The notes under the pieces were generated by a model, which saw nothing but the letters and a program-made list of their open reading frames with translations, was not told where the DNA came from and did no database searches. Shown here one piece after another: positions 16,910-26,463 of a DNA stretch of 64,000 bases (its first letter is position 1; the number at the start of each line of letters is the position of its first letter). The stretch is taken from assembly GCA_964596185.1 (NCBI GenBank), contig CAZQUE010000003.1:1-64000 (forward strand), written 5' to 3'. The stretch comes from DYKG01 sp964596185 (GTDB lineage: Bacteria > Muiribacteriota > Ozemobacteria > Ozemobacterales > Ozemobacteraceae). The position numbers were made by a program, and so were the translations under genes.

Positions 16910-17934
16910 ATTTTTGCCTTCTTTTCGAGAATTATCGGTAAATCCTGACCGCAACTACATTTTTGGCCCTCAAAGCAAATACAGGTATTATAACCGGTTC
17001 GCTCGATCAAAACCTCATGACAATTGGGGCAAAGGGTATTTTGCGCAATACCCAGATTGCCGGCATAAACGTATTTTAGTTTTTTTCCGGCAATTTCGAC
17101 GAAACGCTTTATTGTTTCAGGCGGAGTGGCGGGCGCAGTTTCAAGATAGCGGGGAAAATAACGGGAAATATGCAATACCAGTTCATCCGACAAACCAGCA
17201 ATCCAGTCAACCATCGCGATGAATTCGTCTTCGTCATCGTTTAGGCCTGGAATGACCAGATTGGTTAACTCAACATGAATACCGGCCGCCACCGCTGTAG
17301 CAATATTCCTTTTTACCGTTTCGAGATCGCCTTGACATTCATCCTGGTAGAACTTCTGCGAGAATGCTTTCAAATCAATGTTCATGGCATCGCTGATTTC
17401 ACACAGACGTTTAAAGGGTTCATGGCACAAATGCCCATTGGTAACCAGAACTGTTTTTAATCCTGCCTCACGAAGAAGCAAAGCGCAGTCACAAATAAAC
17501 TCAAACCAGATTCCCGGCTCATTGTATGTAAAAGCCACTCCAATGTTGCCAACCAAATTGAAAGCCTTTTGCACGATACGTTGCGGCGACGCCATAACTG
17601 ATGGTTGCTCGAACTGAGAAATATCGGAATTCTGGCAAAAGCGGCATTTGAGATTACAACCATAAGAACCCACCGAGTAGATAACTCCGGTGGGATAGAA
17701 ATGGTAAAGAGGCTTTTTCTCAATCGGATCAAGGTTTTCGGCAACGATCCGGCCATAATTGAGCAGACGCATTTCACCGCCGCGAACACCTCGTCCAAGG
17801 CATTTGCCATTCTGACCCTCATTCAGGACGCAAAAATTCGGGCACAGCAGGCATTTGACGCTGCCATCTTCCTGTTTTGTATAGTATTCTGCCGCCCGCA
17901 TCAACAAAATTCCATTATTTGAATCTAGGTTCAT
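16906..17934 (-). CDS. amrS: AmrS-type radical SAM enzyme
   Basis: A 342-residue protein of the AmmeMemoRadiSam radical SAM group (PflA-like). The cluster-binding motif CxxxCxxC is CNLKCRFC (about residue 95), preceded by the diagnostic VKCLLCPNFC and GKCLGR segments and followed by AFTYNEPGIWFEF and GLKTVLVTNGH. The C-terminus has two more Cys pairs (CPNCHEVL, CSCGQDLP), presumably another metal site. The AmmeMemo partner proteins are not in this window. It overlaps the upstream lipoprotein gene by 20 bases; a second possible start is the ATG at 17901. Substrate unknown. Confidence 0.88.
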   Translation of the reverse strand: MNLDSNNGILLMRAAEYYTKQEDGSVKCLLCPNFCVLNEGQNGKCLGRGVRGGEMRLLNYGRIVAENLDPIEKKPLYHFYPTGVIYSVGSYGCNLKCRFCQNSDISQFEQPSVMASPQRIVQKAFNLVGNIGVAFTYNEPGIWFEFICDCALLLREAGLKTVLVTNGHLCHEPFKRLCEISDAMNIDLKAFSQKFYQDECQGDLETVKRNIATAVAAGIHVELTNLVIPGLNDDEDEFIAMVDWIAGLSDELVLHISRYFPRYLETAPATPPETIKRFVEIAGKKLKYVYAGNLGIAQNTLCPNCHEVLIERTGYNTCICFEGQKCSCGQDLPIILEKKAKI

Positions 17935-19363
17935 TTTCAGCGGTATTAACCATATAATCTACGGTTATCGAAGTTGAATTGATCGCTTTAATTTTGAACA
18001 GGGCATAGTTTTTCGTGTTGGGGAAATACGCACTGAACACGTCGCCAACTTCAATACCTCGATTCAGATTCCATTCATTTAAAGCACTGCTGGTATCGAC
18101 ATAGTAGTTTCCGCCACCTTCTAGGTAGGTTTCTGCGCTTCGGTACTGGGTTAAATCCGCAGCAATTTCCTTTGCCTTGACCAGGCGAGTGTCGCCACTG
18201 CTGCAACCAATACCTGCAACGGTGCTGATAAAAGTAAGAACATAAGGACCCGGTTCAGCATCGGCAACAAAATTGGTTGCAGCCACTGCACCATCTACGG
18301 CATCCGCTCCTTGAAGAAGCAGAGTTTTGGTTCCGGTCAAAACTGCCGTACTTTCGGTTTCGACGAATTTGTATTCGACGACCGCGCCTTTGAAAACGCC
18401 ATCGGCAAGATCTATCCGACGCACAAAAAGTTTCAGGTAAACATCGGCGGCGGCAGATTTTTTAAAAAACAGCCCCAGGGCGAAATTGGCCGCATCAGCA
18501 GCGAAATAGCGAGATTCACTGGTCAGATTTTCCTGAAAATCCTGAAGAAGACGTTGATCAGAATAAGCCTCCAGACTGGCTATTTCACTTAAAATGGAAG
18601 TTTTCTCTGAAAGAACCGTTTTGAAACGAATACGATTGTTTTCAATGTTTGGCTGGATGATAACATCTTGATTACCATCACCATCGATGTCATTACTCAA
18701 CTGCAAATATGCCAGCCTTCCGGTGGTTTCAATATCGCCAAGCCCGGTGAAAAATTCTTTCTGCTGCTGAATGACCCTGGTCAGGGTTGCGGAGTTCACG
18801 ATTGCGCCGGCATGGTTCGCAGCTTCGATTTTGCACATTTCCAGATAAGAGTTTTCAACACTGCTGATAAAAGACGGGAAAGAGGCCAGCAATTCTGTCG
18901 TAGGCTTTCCTAATGCATCAGCAAGCATCAAAGTGGCAGTGGTTTCGGGATTAATTCTGAAGTCATTCATGTTTTCAGCACTCACAAGTGACTTCAAATT
19001 CACTCTGCCAACGACGACTTCGACCCGGTATTTTCCATCAGCAGCCTTGCCGACATTGGGAATTCTGAACTGCCAATCAGGTGTAGAGGAAAGAGGAACT
19101 ATTGAAAAGAGGCTGTTTGGTGCACCATTAACGTAAACCTGTGCCTTCTGATATGCTTCTCTGACCTGGCTATCGGTATTCTGAAGCATGTTCGGCAACA
19201 AGGAAGATTCCAGTTGCACCGGGGCTGTCAGCACTCCGCTCAGGGTCACGAATTCCGTTGGCACAGCTGGACCGGTATTGCTGTCGCTGCCACCGAAACA
19301 TCCGGTAAAAGAGATTAGCAAGCCAAGCATGAGACCGAGCAAAAAGATTTTGTTCTGGTGCAT
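17915..19363 (-). CDS. large lipoprotein, function unknown
   Basis: Starts at the ATG at 19363 (GGAG six bases upstream); a GTG four codons earlier overlaps that ribosome site. The signal peptide ends in ISFTGC, a good lipobox, giving a lipoprotein of about 460 mature residues. The body is beta-strand-rich (LSGVLTAP, YRVEVVVGRVNL, YKFVETES). Near residue 230 it contains the Ca-binding-type loop DIDGDGNQD found in EF-hand-like and FG-GAP-type repeats. It is the first gene of the long leftward operon that continues with amrS, the SPOR protein and the ABC transporter. No enzymatic motif seen. Confidence 0.65.
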   Translation of the reverse strand: MHQNKIFLLGLMLGLLISFTGCFGGSDSNTGPAVPTEFVTLSGVLTAPVQLESSLLPNMLQNTDSQVREAYQKAQVYVNGAPNSLFSIVPLSSTPDWQFRIPNVGKAADGKYRVEVVVGRVNLKSLVSAENMNDFRINPETTATLMLADALGKPTTELLASFPSFISSVENSYLEMCKIEAANHAGAIVNSATLTRVIQQQKEFFTGLGDIETTGRLAYLQLSNDIDGDGNQDVIIQPNIENNRIRFKTVLSEKTSILSEIASLEAYSDQRLLQDFQENLTSESRYFAADAANFALGLFFKKSAAADVYLKLFVRRIDLADGVFKGAVVEYKFVETESTAVLTGTKTLLLQGADAVDGAVAATNFVADAEPGPYVLTFISTVAGIGCSSGDTRLVKAKEIAADLTQYRSAETYLEGGGNYYVDTSSALNEWNLNRGIEVGDVFSAYFPNTKNYALFKIKAINSTSITVDYMVNTAENEPRFK

Positions 19364-19433
19364 ATCTATCTCCACAAACTAATTTTGTGCACAATGTTAG
19401 CAGATTTATGCTGCGAATAGAACCCCAGCCACC

Positions 19434-19468
19434 AAAAAAAAGAGCCGTCTCATCTTCGAGACGGCTCT
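19434..19468 (-). terminator. rho-independent terminator after the HEAT-CheR gene
   Basis: A 10-bp stem (AGAGCCGTCT paired with AGACGGCTCT, 19441-19468) is followed on the reverse strand by seven T residues (19434-19440). It lies 16 bases past the stop codon. Confidence 0.92.
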
Positions 19469-19483
19469 TCTTGCGCTTAAGTA

Positions 19484-22400
19484 TCAGAGCTTGCGATAAG
19501 CAACGACTTTTTCGAAAGTCTGCAGTCTGAAAGCCTTGGTTACATTGTAAAGGGTTTCTTTTCCAGCGATAAGCAAAACACCGCCAGGAACGAGAATGTT
19601 GTAAATGTTCTCGGCCATTCTTTCTTTTCCTCGCTGAGAGAAATCAGAGAAAATGTTGCGGCAGATTACCACGTCGAATTCGCCCAACTGATCCATGGCT
19701 TCGGCATTAACGGCATTGGTGTATCTGAAATCAACAAGGTTTTTGACCTGATCTTTAACCCGCAAATCACCGCGATCATCTTCAAAGTAAAGGTCGATAT
19801 ATTTCTGATCGACCTGTCTGAACATTTCACGCTTGTAAATACCACGTTTGGCAGTATTCAGGCAGATGTGCGAGATATCGATGGCAGTAACCGAGACTTT
19901 TGCCTTGTCAGAATGAACGTCTTCAAGAATGTTCATCGCTACAGAATAAGCTTCAGGACCAAAGGAAGTGCCGCAGCAAAGAATCTTGATTTCGTCGACA
20001 TTTTCTTTGGCACGATCTTCGATAAGATCTGGAATGATAGTGTTGACAAGAACCTTGCTCTGTTCACTTTCGCCAAAGAATTCAGTTACCGGGTTGGTAA
20101 TCGAGTCATAAAGGCTGATCAACAATTCATCGCCTTCAGCAGCGCCGTATCTGAGAGCATGGTAATACTCGATCCATGAGGTAATGAAAAACCTGCCGAG
20201 ATTTCTCTGCAATTTTTGTTCGAGAACCTTCTTATCCGACAGTTCAATACCGCAAAGATCAGCGATAATGTCGTGCAGAAGAAGTGCTTCTTCGGTATTG
20301 ATGCCTTTTTCTTCAGAGGTCTTAAGCTTGAGAGCGGCAATGTATCTTGCCTGGCGAGGTGCAATGACCGAGCCAAGAACTTTTTCAAGAAAATCAGACT
20401 TATTCTGGGCAAAGGTATTGATGAAATAATTCTTGATCCAGTTACTTTTCAGGAAAATTTCCCGCAGCTTTTCTTCGAGACCAGGCTGGTCGGTCAGGCC
20501 GGATTCGCAGAAGAATTTTATTGCTGCCACGACCAGATTTTGATCTTCATGGTCGAGAATCTTGAAAATAGTTTCGCAAGCAGTCTTTTCACCTATTTTT
20601 GCCAGAGCCAGAATAGCTCTTGATCGAACCGCATTGTTTTCGTCCTTTTCAGCCAGACGGATCAGGGTATTTACACTGGACAGGCTTTTGATGCTGCCAA
20701 GAGCTTTAACAATCTGATATCTGACTTCCCAGCGGTTATGACTGAGATATTTCTGGAAATCGCTGTCAAGAGACTTGTCGCCAAGTTCGCTCAAAGCTAC
20801 GACAGCGAGTTTGGCAACCTGGGGATTTTCATCAGCGAGAAGCGGCACGAAGAATTGCTTCAACTCTTTGCTTCTGAAAGCTCGCAACGCCGAAAGAGCT
20901 GCAATTCTGATCTGCCAGTCACCATTCTTGAGAAGCTCTTTAAGCGGAAAGATCGATTTAAGATCTTTCATATTTTCAAGAGACTTGCATGAATTCACAA
21001 CCACGCGCCATTCTTTGTCTGAAAGCTTTTGAATCAGGGAATCAACGGCAAGAGTTGAGCCACACTGCCAGATAGTGCGCGAAATCGTTTCACGAATACG
21101 TGAATTGTCGCTGTCAAGAAGTTCGAGCAGGCGGCGTGTAATGTCAGGATCTTTGCGACTGGCAAGAACTGAAGATGCGGCTTCACGAACATCGCCGTAA
21201 GGTTCGGTGTTGATGACATTGAAAAGAGGCTCGACAACCTGGCTTGAGTTCGACTTGCCAAGGGTTAGAGCTGCTTCCCTTCTTACATGACCGTTGATAT
21301 CTTTCAACTTGGCGATAAGAGCGGTCAAAGCTCCATCATAGTCAAGCATTTTTGAAATGCCCATTACTGAAAGCTTGCGCACCATTTCGTCGGCATCGTT
21401 AAGCATTTCTTTCAGTGTGGCAAATGAGATATCTGAAGGATTGGCGCCGAGGGTTCTGGCAAGAGCCTGCCTCAGGCTGTCGTCAGGATTCTGCGAGAAC
21501 AGCGAGACCGCGCCAGGAATTTCCGGGCTTGGGTTTTCGGCGAGGAATTGCAGCAAAAGCGCTGCTGCTGGTGGTTCAACCCGGCCAACTCTTTCAAGGG
21601 CTGGTTTTACAGCTTTGCGGCCAAGAGCACGAATACCGGCAAAAGCGATATCGACAATTTCCTGTTCACTACTCTGAAGGGCGTTAATGAGAGAAATGGC
21701 ATAAGAATCATCGCCAACTGAGGCAGCGACCTTAACCATGAATTTATATTCTGCTGCGTCCTGATTTTCGAGCAAACCAAGCAGAATCGGCCGCAAAGAG
21801 CCCTTATCAAGATTAGCCAGAGAACCTGGATTGGCATCTTCGATCTGAGCAAGTGATTTGAAAATCAGCCGGCGGGTGCCGCTGTCTTCTTCTTTGACCA
21901 GTTTGTTGAAAAGAGGATTGATGCCTTCAACGCTTTCCATGGCACCAAGAGCGCCAATACCTGTGAAATATTCAAGAATGTCTTCAGATTCCAGCGAACC
22001 TAGCAAAATCGGCATTGCTTCATCTACAGAGATGTTGCCGAGAGCTTCAACAATAGAATATTTCAGAATATCAGTATTTTTATAGGTTTCTACCAGCTTG
22101 GCAACAGCTTTTGGATCTTGAATCTTGCCAAGAGACTCGACGGCTGTAGTTTTAACGTTATCGTCTTCATGTTCGATAAAACCAAGAACGGTTTCAGTCG
22201 CCAGCGGAGAACGTATATCACCAAGAATGACGAGAATCTGAATCGTTTCGTCAACATCGGTTGAAGCCTGAATAGCTTTTACCAGAGGTGGGATCGCCAT
22301 TGGACCAAGGTTACGCAAAATGCTCATGCCGGCGTTTCTGGTGTTCAAATCAGAACTGCGAACCACTGGAATCAAGCCATGCACGACGTTTTCATGCATC

Positions 22401-22582
22401 ATTTGCGAAAGAGTTTCGATGGTAATGTTCTGAACACCCTTGTTTGGATCGCCAAGGGCTTCACACAGCGCTTCAACAACTTCTTTGTTGTCGGCAAAAT
22501 CAACGAGCTCACGCACTGCCTTGCGACGTAACCCGGGATCGGAATTTCTTAACTGTTCAAGTAACACAGCTGAACTAGCCAT
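19484..22582 (-). CDS. HEAT-repeat protein fused to a CheR-like methyltransferase
   Basis: About 1032 residues from the ATG at 22582 (GGAAG six bases upstream). Residues 1 to about 720 are more than 15 HEAT/PBS-lyase-like repeats of about 31-37 residues (for example DDNVKTTAVESLGKIQDPKAV). The C-terminal part (about 760-1032) resembles the CheR methyltransferase: the N-terminal helical part, TEFFGESEQSK (normally FFR), ILCCGTSFGPEAYSVAM (SAM loop), VTAIDISHICLNTAKRGIY, and FDVVICRNIFSDFS. The Arg of the FFR motif is Gly here and the SAM loop is altered, so activity on a chemoreceptor glutamate is uncertain. It lies just after a cheY-like gene, suggesting a joint signalling module. Confidence 0.85.
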   Translation of the reverse strand: MASSAVLLEQLRNSDPGLRRKAVRELVDFADNKEVVEALCEALGDPNKGVQNITIETLSQMMHENVVHGLIPVVRSSDLNTRNAGMSILRNLGPMAIPPLVKAIQASTDVDETIQILVILGDIRSPLATETVLGFIEHEDDNVKTTAVESLGKIQDPKAVAKLVETYKNTDILKYSIVEALGNISVDEAMPILLGSLESEDILEYFTGIGALGAMESVEGINPLFNKLVKEEDSGTRRLIFKSLAQIEDANPGSLANLDKGSLRPILLGLLENQDAAEYKFMVKVAASVGDDSYAISLINALQSSEQEIVDIAFAGIRALGRKAVKPALERVGRVEPPAAALLLQFLAENPSPEIPGAVSLFSQNPDDSLRQALARTLGANPSDISFATLKEMLNDADEMVRKLSVMGISKMLDYDGALTALIAKLKDINGHVRREAALTLGKSNSSQVVEPLFNVINTEPYGDVREAASSVLASRKDPDITRRLLELLDSDNSRIRETISRTIWQCGSTLAVDSLIQKLSDKEWRVVVNSCKSLENMKDLKSIFPLKELLKNGDWQIRIAALSALRAFRSKELKQFFVPLLADENPQVAKLAVVALSELGDKSLDSDFQKYLSHNRWEVRYQIVKALGSIKSLSSVNTLIRLAEKDENNAVRSRAILALAKIGEKTACETIFKILDHEDQNLVVAAIKFFCESGLTDQPGLEEKLREIFLKSNWIKNYFINTFAQNKSDFLEKVLGSVIAPRQARYIAALKLKTSEEKGINTEEALLLHDIIADLCGIELSDKKVLEQKLQRNLGRFFITSWIEYYHALRYGAAEGDELLISLYDSITNPVTEFFGESEQSKVLVNTIIPDLIEDRAKENVDEIKILCCGTSFGPEAYSVAMNILEDVHSDKAKVSVTAIDISHICLNTAKRGIYKREMFRQVDQKYIDLYFEDDRGDLRVKDQVKNLVDFRYTNAVNAEAMDQLGEFDVVICRNIFSDFSQRGKERMAENIYNILVPGGVLLIAGKETLYNVTKAFRLQTFEKVVAYRKL

Positions 22583-22584
22583 AA

Positions 22585-22971
22585 TCAACTTCCTTTCCCT
22601 GATGATTTGCTCAGAAGTCTTTCAACTTCCTGAAGCATCAGATCTGGTTTGATCGGTTTCTGCAGAAATGAATTGGCACCAAGGGTCAGGCCTTTCATGA
22701 CCATTTCCTTCTTGCCTTCGGTAGTCAGAATAATAATGGGAATATGCTTGAACTTGTCGTTTTCCTTGACCTGGGTGATCAATTCAAATCCGTCCATGCC
22801 AGGCATATTCAGGTCAGTGATAATTATGTCGACTTCGTTCTTTGACATTGCTTCGATAGCTTCGATACCGTTATTGGCTTCGAGCACCTTGTAACCAGCT
22901 TTCTCTAATGGAAAGCAGGCGACTTTGCGCAACATCAAGGAGTCTTCAGCCACAAGTATTGTTTTGGCCAT
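22585..22971 (-). CDS. CheY-like single-domain response regulator
   Basis: A 128-residue receiver domain without an output domain. The acidic pair (ED in ILVAEDSLM), the phospho-acceptor Asp (IITDLNMPGMDGFE, about residue 53), the conserved Thr (ILTTE) and Lys (FLQKPIKP) are all present, so it should be phosphorylatable. A GGAGG site precedes the ATG. Its stop lies just upstream of the HEAT-CheR start, so the two are translated from one message; no kinase is nearby. Confidence 0.93.
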   Translation of the reverse strand: MAKTILVAEDSLMLRKVACFPLEKAGYKVLEANNGIEAIEAMSKNEVDIIITDLNMPGMDGFELITQVKENDKFKHIPIIILTTEGKKEMVMKGLTLGANSFLQKPIKPDLMLQEVERLLSKSSGKGS

Positions 22972-23011
22972 TATTTGGAATCCTCCGGAAATTCTGGAAT
23001 CTTAACAGCAG

Positions 23012-23017
23012 ATTATA
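23012..23017 (-). promoter_or_regulatory. candidate -10 element for cheY and HEAT-CheR
   Basis: A perfect TATAAT on the reverse strand about 40 bases upstream of the cheY ATG. A TTGCAT lies 18 bases further up but is a weak -35 and overlaps the preceding terminator. Confidence 0.4.
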
Positions 23018-23032
23018 ATTAGAAATAACCAA

Positions 23033-23062
23033 AAAATGCAACCCATTTACGTGTTGCATTTT
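23033..23062 (-). terminator. rho-independent terminator after the TPR gene
   Basis: AAAATGCAAC and GTTGCATTTT form a 10-bp stem whose 3' arm continues into a T run on the reverse strand. It lies about 85 bases past the stop of the TPR protein and directly before the cheY promoter region. Confidence 0.7.
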
Positions 23063-23147
23063 GTACAAAACCTGTTCCGATTTTTAAAAAATTGCCGCCA
23101 GACTCTTTTAAAGCTTATGGAAAGTATTCAGCAATTTTTTGCCCGGC

Positions 23148-25025
23148 CTAATTTTTTTTCATCATTTTTTCTGGCTGGGCAATCGTTTCCAATAAAGCGG
23201 TAAGACGCTGGCGGGTATTACGATCTGCATCGCTGCTCAAGCCTCGTTTGACTGCCTGACCGGCCTGCATCAATTCATCGCGCTCAAAGTGATAAAGAGC
23301 CAGATACAAGTTGGCACGTGCTGATTGCGGGTTTCTCACAAGTTCTTCGTTGAGGGCTTTTAAACCGTAACCGGCAGCAATAGCAGCGGGACGCTCTTCT
23401 TTGCTCAGGTGCAGCGCAGATGAAAGACCCAGATACGTTCGACCAACTTCGGCAAGATCCTGGGCCATCATAAAATAACGCATTGCAGAAAAGAATGACC
23501 CGCGTTTGAGATAATCGGTAGCAATAAGCCGAAAACTGCTTTTTGGTGCATGGTTTGCCCCCGGCAAGGCCATGATTTCAGCAAAATCGATCCGGGAAGA
23601 GCCGTTGTTACTGTCAGCATATCTGCCATCATTGATAATGCGCTGGCAAACAGATTTAAAAGCAGGATCATCCAGTTGGGGCAGTAATTGTTGCAAACGG
23701 GCAACGCCAGTATCTATTTTTCCCTCTGAATAATCAAGCAAAGCAAGCAACACTGAAAAACGGGGATCCTGTGGCTTGAGAGAACGGCCATATTCACTGC
23801 ATTTTCTCGCCATATCTGGACGATAAGACGCCGTCAGATAAAAGCGGCCAAGATTGAAATAGGACTCGGCGTTTTTCTGATCCTGCCTGGCAATTTCAGA
23901 AAGAGTTATTTCAGCACCGGAATAATCAAGATTCTGCATCTGAGCTTCTGCCAGCAGGTTCAACAACAAATCGTCGCCGGGCGATTGTTCAAGAGCTTTT
24001 TTCAGCAACTCGGCCGCGACGGCATAATGACCGGCCCCCATTGCCACACCAGAAGACAGTCGAGTGATCTCAGAATCCGTTTTCAGTTCTCTGGCCTGGT
24101 TGTAAATGTCCAGGAAGGATTGGTAAGACTTTTCCGACAGCAATGGCTTAAGTTTCATCAAATGTTTGCCAAAGGCGAGAAAATCTTTGCTGTAAACGTA
24201 AACCAGGCTGGTAAGAATCTGAACTTCAAGAAAACGGCGAGTATCCTGCTGCTCCTTGGCCAGGCGCTCAGACATCTTCAATCTTTCACGGGCAGTCACC
24301 AGATCGCCTTTTTCGATCGCATAACGGCCGTATTCAAGGTTCACCAGGAAAGAATTCGAATTCTCGCTGATGAAACTGGAAACATCCCAGCTTTCTGCCG
24401 CAACTGCGTTTGGGGGCAGGGCCACTTTTCTATTCTCTTTTTTATTTTCTTTTTTATTCTCAACTCTATTAGTTGCAGCGGCCCTTTTTCCTGGTTTAAC
24501 CTGCTTTGATGTTTCATCAAGATCGATTTTTGGATCATCTGCCGTAAGCTCAACATCTTTTACCGGAAGAGGCTGAAAACCATCGGGTATTGATTCCTTG
24601 CCGGGATTTTTTATCTCGCCTAAAAGTTCGGATGCACGTGCGTGCCCGGGTTGAACTTTCAATATCCATTGCAAATGAGCTGCGGCCTCTTCGGTGCGCC
24701 CTAGCTTAATCAGATTTTCTGAAAGATACACTCTGGCGATAATATTGTTTGGCGAGTTTTCAAGTACGGTTTGAAATTGGCTGTAACTCTCATTGAAGCG
24801 GTGAAGCGAGAATAAAGACTGGCCGTAGCGAAACCTGGTTCTTATATCCTGAGGTGCAAGCTTTATCGCCCTGGCAAAATGACTGGCCGCCATTTCGAAA
24901 TTATTGTTTCTGAAAGCCTGTTCACCATTTTGAAAGATGGTTTTCATTTCGCCAAGATCGGCAAAAGCCGGTAATACAAGATGTAACAACAATATACAAA
25001 ACGCAGCGATAGAATTTTTCTGCAA
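23148..25025 (-). CDS. exported TPR-repeat protein
   Basis: A 625-residue protein starting at TTG (25025), supported by GGAGG seven bases upstream. A signal peptide (ending PAFAD) is followed by tetratricopeptide repeats at about 25-150 (FEMAASHFARAIKLAPQDIRTRFRYGQSLF). A Lys/Glu/Asn-rich linker lies around 160-210 and a second set of TPRs runs to about 610. Such proteins usually scaffold envelope complexes; no specific partner is indicated. It is separated from the chromate transporter genes by about 100 bases with no obvious signal. Confidence 0.75.
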   Translation of the reverse strand: MQKNSIAAFCILLLHLVLPAFADLGEMKTIFQNGEQAFRNNNFEMAASHFARAIKLAPQDIRTRFRYGQSLFSLHRFNESYSQFQTVLENSPNNIIARVYLSENLIKLGRTEEAAAHLQWILKVQPGHARASELLGEIKNPGKESIPDGFQPLPVKDVELTADDPKIDLDETSKQVKPGKRAAATNRVENKKENKKENRKVALPPNAVAAESWDVSSFISENSNSFLVNLEYGRYAIEKGDLVTARERLKMSERLAKEQQDTRRFLEVQILTSLVYVYSKDFLAFGKHLMKLKPLLSEKSYQSFLDIYNQARELKTDSEITRLSSGVAMGAGHYAVAAELLKKALEQSPGDDLLLNLLAEAQMQNLDYSGAEITLSEIARQDQKNAESYFNLGRFYLTASYRPDMARKCSEYGRSLKPQDPRFSVLLALLDYSEGKIDTGVARLQQLLPQLDDPAFKSVCQRIINDGRYADSNNGSSRIDFAEIMALPGANHAPKSSFRLIATDYLKRGSFFSAMRYFMMAQDLAEVGRTYLGLSSALHLSKEERPAAIAAGYGLKALNEELVRNPQSARANLYLALYHFERDELMQAGQAVKRGLSSDADRNTRQRLTALLETIAQPEKMMKKN

Positions 25026-25122
25026 AACTCTGCCTCCGAATAAGAATCTTTATATTTCTTACCCGGTATATCGTCTAGATCGTCGGCAAAATTCACCCCA
25101 AAATTTTACCGATTGGTGGCAA

Positions 25123-25653
25123 TCAAAAGAAAATCAGCCCCGCAAGTCCACTGACAAAAATCACTACGGCTGGATGTAGTTTTCCCTCAGTCAAAATCAA
25201 TATAGCAAATGCAACGAAGCCAAAAAAAAGCTCTAGCCAGCTTGAAATTGCGACAGAGCCAAAAGACCAGGTTGCACAAATGATAAGACTCAAAACACCC
25301 AGTTGAAAGCCCTGCTGAACCTTTTTTACATGCTTGTTTGCACTGACCCTATCAAAAAAACGGGCAACGATGGCAATTAGACAAATGGACGGCAGAATTA
25401 CCGAGAGAGTCGCCAGTGCAGATCCGACAAAACCTCCCATCCGGTATCCAACAAAAGTTGCGGCGTTGATAGCAATGGGCCCTGGCGTCATCTGGGCTAT
25501 GGCCAGAAGAGAAGTTAATTCTTTGACTGCCAGCCATCCGTTCACAACTATTATTTCATGCTGAATCAATGGAATCGTGACCAGTCCACCGCCATAAGCC
25601 CCAAGACCAACAAGCATAAAACTTTTAACTAATTGTAAAAAGATCTGATTCAT
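25123..25653 (-). CDS. chrA2: chromate transporter family, second half-size subunit
   Basis: A 176-residue membrane protein with about five or six helices and the CHR-domain signatures GAYGGGLVTIPLIQHEI and AIAQMTPGPIAINAATFVGYRMGG. Half-size (short-chain) CHR proteins work as pairs in which the two subunits insert in opposite orientation. The ATG overlaps the stop of the preceding CHR gene by four bases. Transport of chromate or another oxyanion is the family role; the true substrate is unknown. Confidence 0.9.
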   Translation of the reverse strand: MNQIFLQLVKSFMLVGLGAYGGGLVTIPLIQHEIIVVNGWLAVKELTSLLAIAQMTPGPIAINAATFVGYRMGGFVGSALATLSVILPSICLIAIVARFFDRVSANKHVKKVQQGFQLGVLSLIICATWSFGSVAISSWLELFFGFVAFAILILTEGKLHPAVVIFVSGLAGLIFF

Positions 25654-26276
25654 TGATTTTTCCTTGAATCCTCAACCTTATCAATTGATACTGACTTATC
25701 GAGAGCCTCTTCTTCGGCATCACAAAAGAAATATCCTGCAAACCCAGCGCATAAGACAGCCCAAACCGGATGAAAATTCAAATAGATCACCAAAAAGATG
25801 CCAAGTGCACAAACAATCGTGCCTTTAATGTTTTTAAGCCGTTTCCGACCAAAAATATATGCCGCGAAAGCTATTTGGCCGGCAACTGCGATTGCACACC
25901 CGCGCAAAAAATTTTCTACCTTGGGATTAGAAAAATACGGCATCGCAAAAAGCGCAATCATAAGAATTATTATGAAGGAAGGCAGAACAGTTCCGGAAAC
26001 AGCCATAAAAGCACCAAGAGACCCGTGCAGGCGACGACCCTGCAAGTAGGCAATATTAACAGCTATTGCACCAGGCACCAGGGTTGCGGTGGACATTTCC
26101 GATAGAAAATCCTCGTCCTTTATCCATTGCTTATTCAATACCAGCTCGTGCCTGACAACTGTTGCCATTGCCAGTCCACCTCCGAGGGTAAAAAGCCCGA
26201 CCCTGAAGAAGGTCCAGAAAATACTGAAACAGCTCGGGGGCACCGATTCGCCTGAATTTTCAACAAAAGTTTTCAT
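25650..26276 (-). CDS. chrA1: chromate transporter family, first half-size subunit
   Basis: About 208 residues from the ATG at 26276 (AAAGGA upstream), chosen over an in-frame start at 26315 that has no ribosome site. It carries the first CHR-domain signature (FRVGLFTLGGGLAMATVVRHELV) and the TATLVPGAIAVNIAYLQGRR segment. The C-terminus is a charged cytoplasmic tail. It forms a short-chain chromate transporter pair with the coupled downstream gene. Confidence 0.9.
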   Translation of the reverse strand: MKTFVENSGESVPPSCFSIFWTFFRVGLFTLGGGLAMATVVRHELVLNKQWIKDEDFLSEMSTATLVPGAIAVNIAYLQGRRLHGSLGAFMAVSGTVLPSFIIILMIALFAMPYFSNPKVENFLRGCAIAVAGQIAFAAYIFGRKRLKNIKGTIVCALGIFLVIYLNFHPVWAVLCAGFAGYFFCDAEEEALDKSVSIDKVEDSRKNQ

Positions 26277-26375
26277 TGATTCCTTTCCAGATACAAGGAA
26301 ACAACAATTTAACAAATCCGGGGCAATAGCTAAACCGAAATTTTTGCCAGAATAACAGGCAAAAAAATTCAGGGG

Positions 26376-26403
26376 TAAACTTTTTGCTCTATTCTGCCGA
26401 TAA
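26376..26403 (+). promoter_or_regulatory. candidate FliA (sigma-28) promoter for the FlgM-like gene
   Basis: TAAA (26376-26379), 16 bases, then GCCGATAA (26396-26403). The -10 element matches the enteric FliA consensus in all eight positions and the spacing is one base longer than the usual 15. It lies 60 bases upstream of the FlgM-like ATG. Confidence 0.6.
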
Positions 26404-26463
26404 ATATATTGGGATTAGGGAAAAAATGCCTTTTTAACATGGAAGTTACAAGGGAGTGAAATA

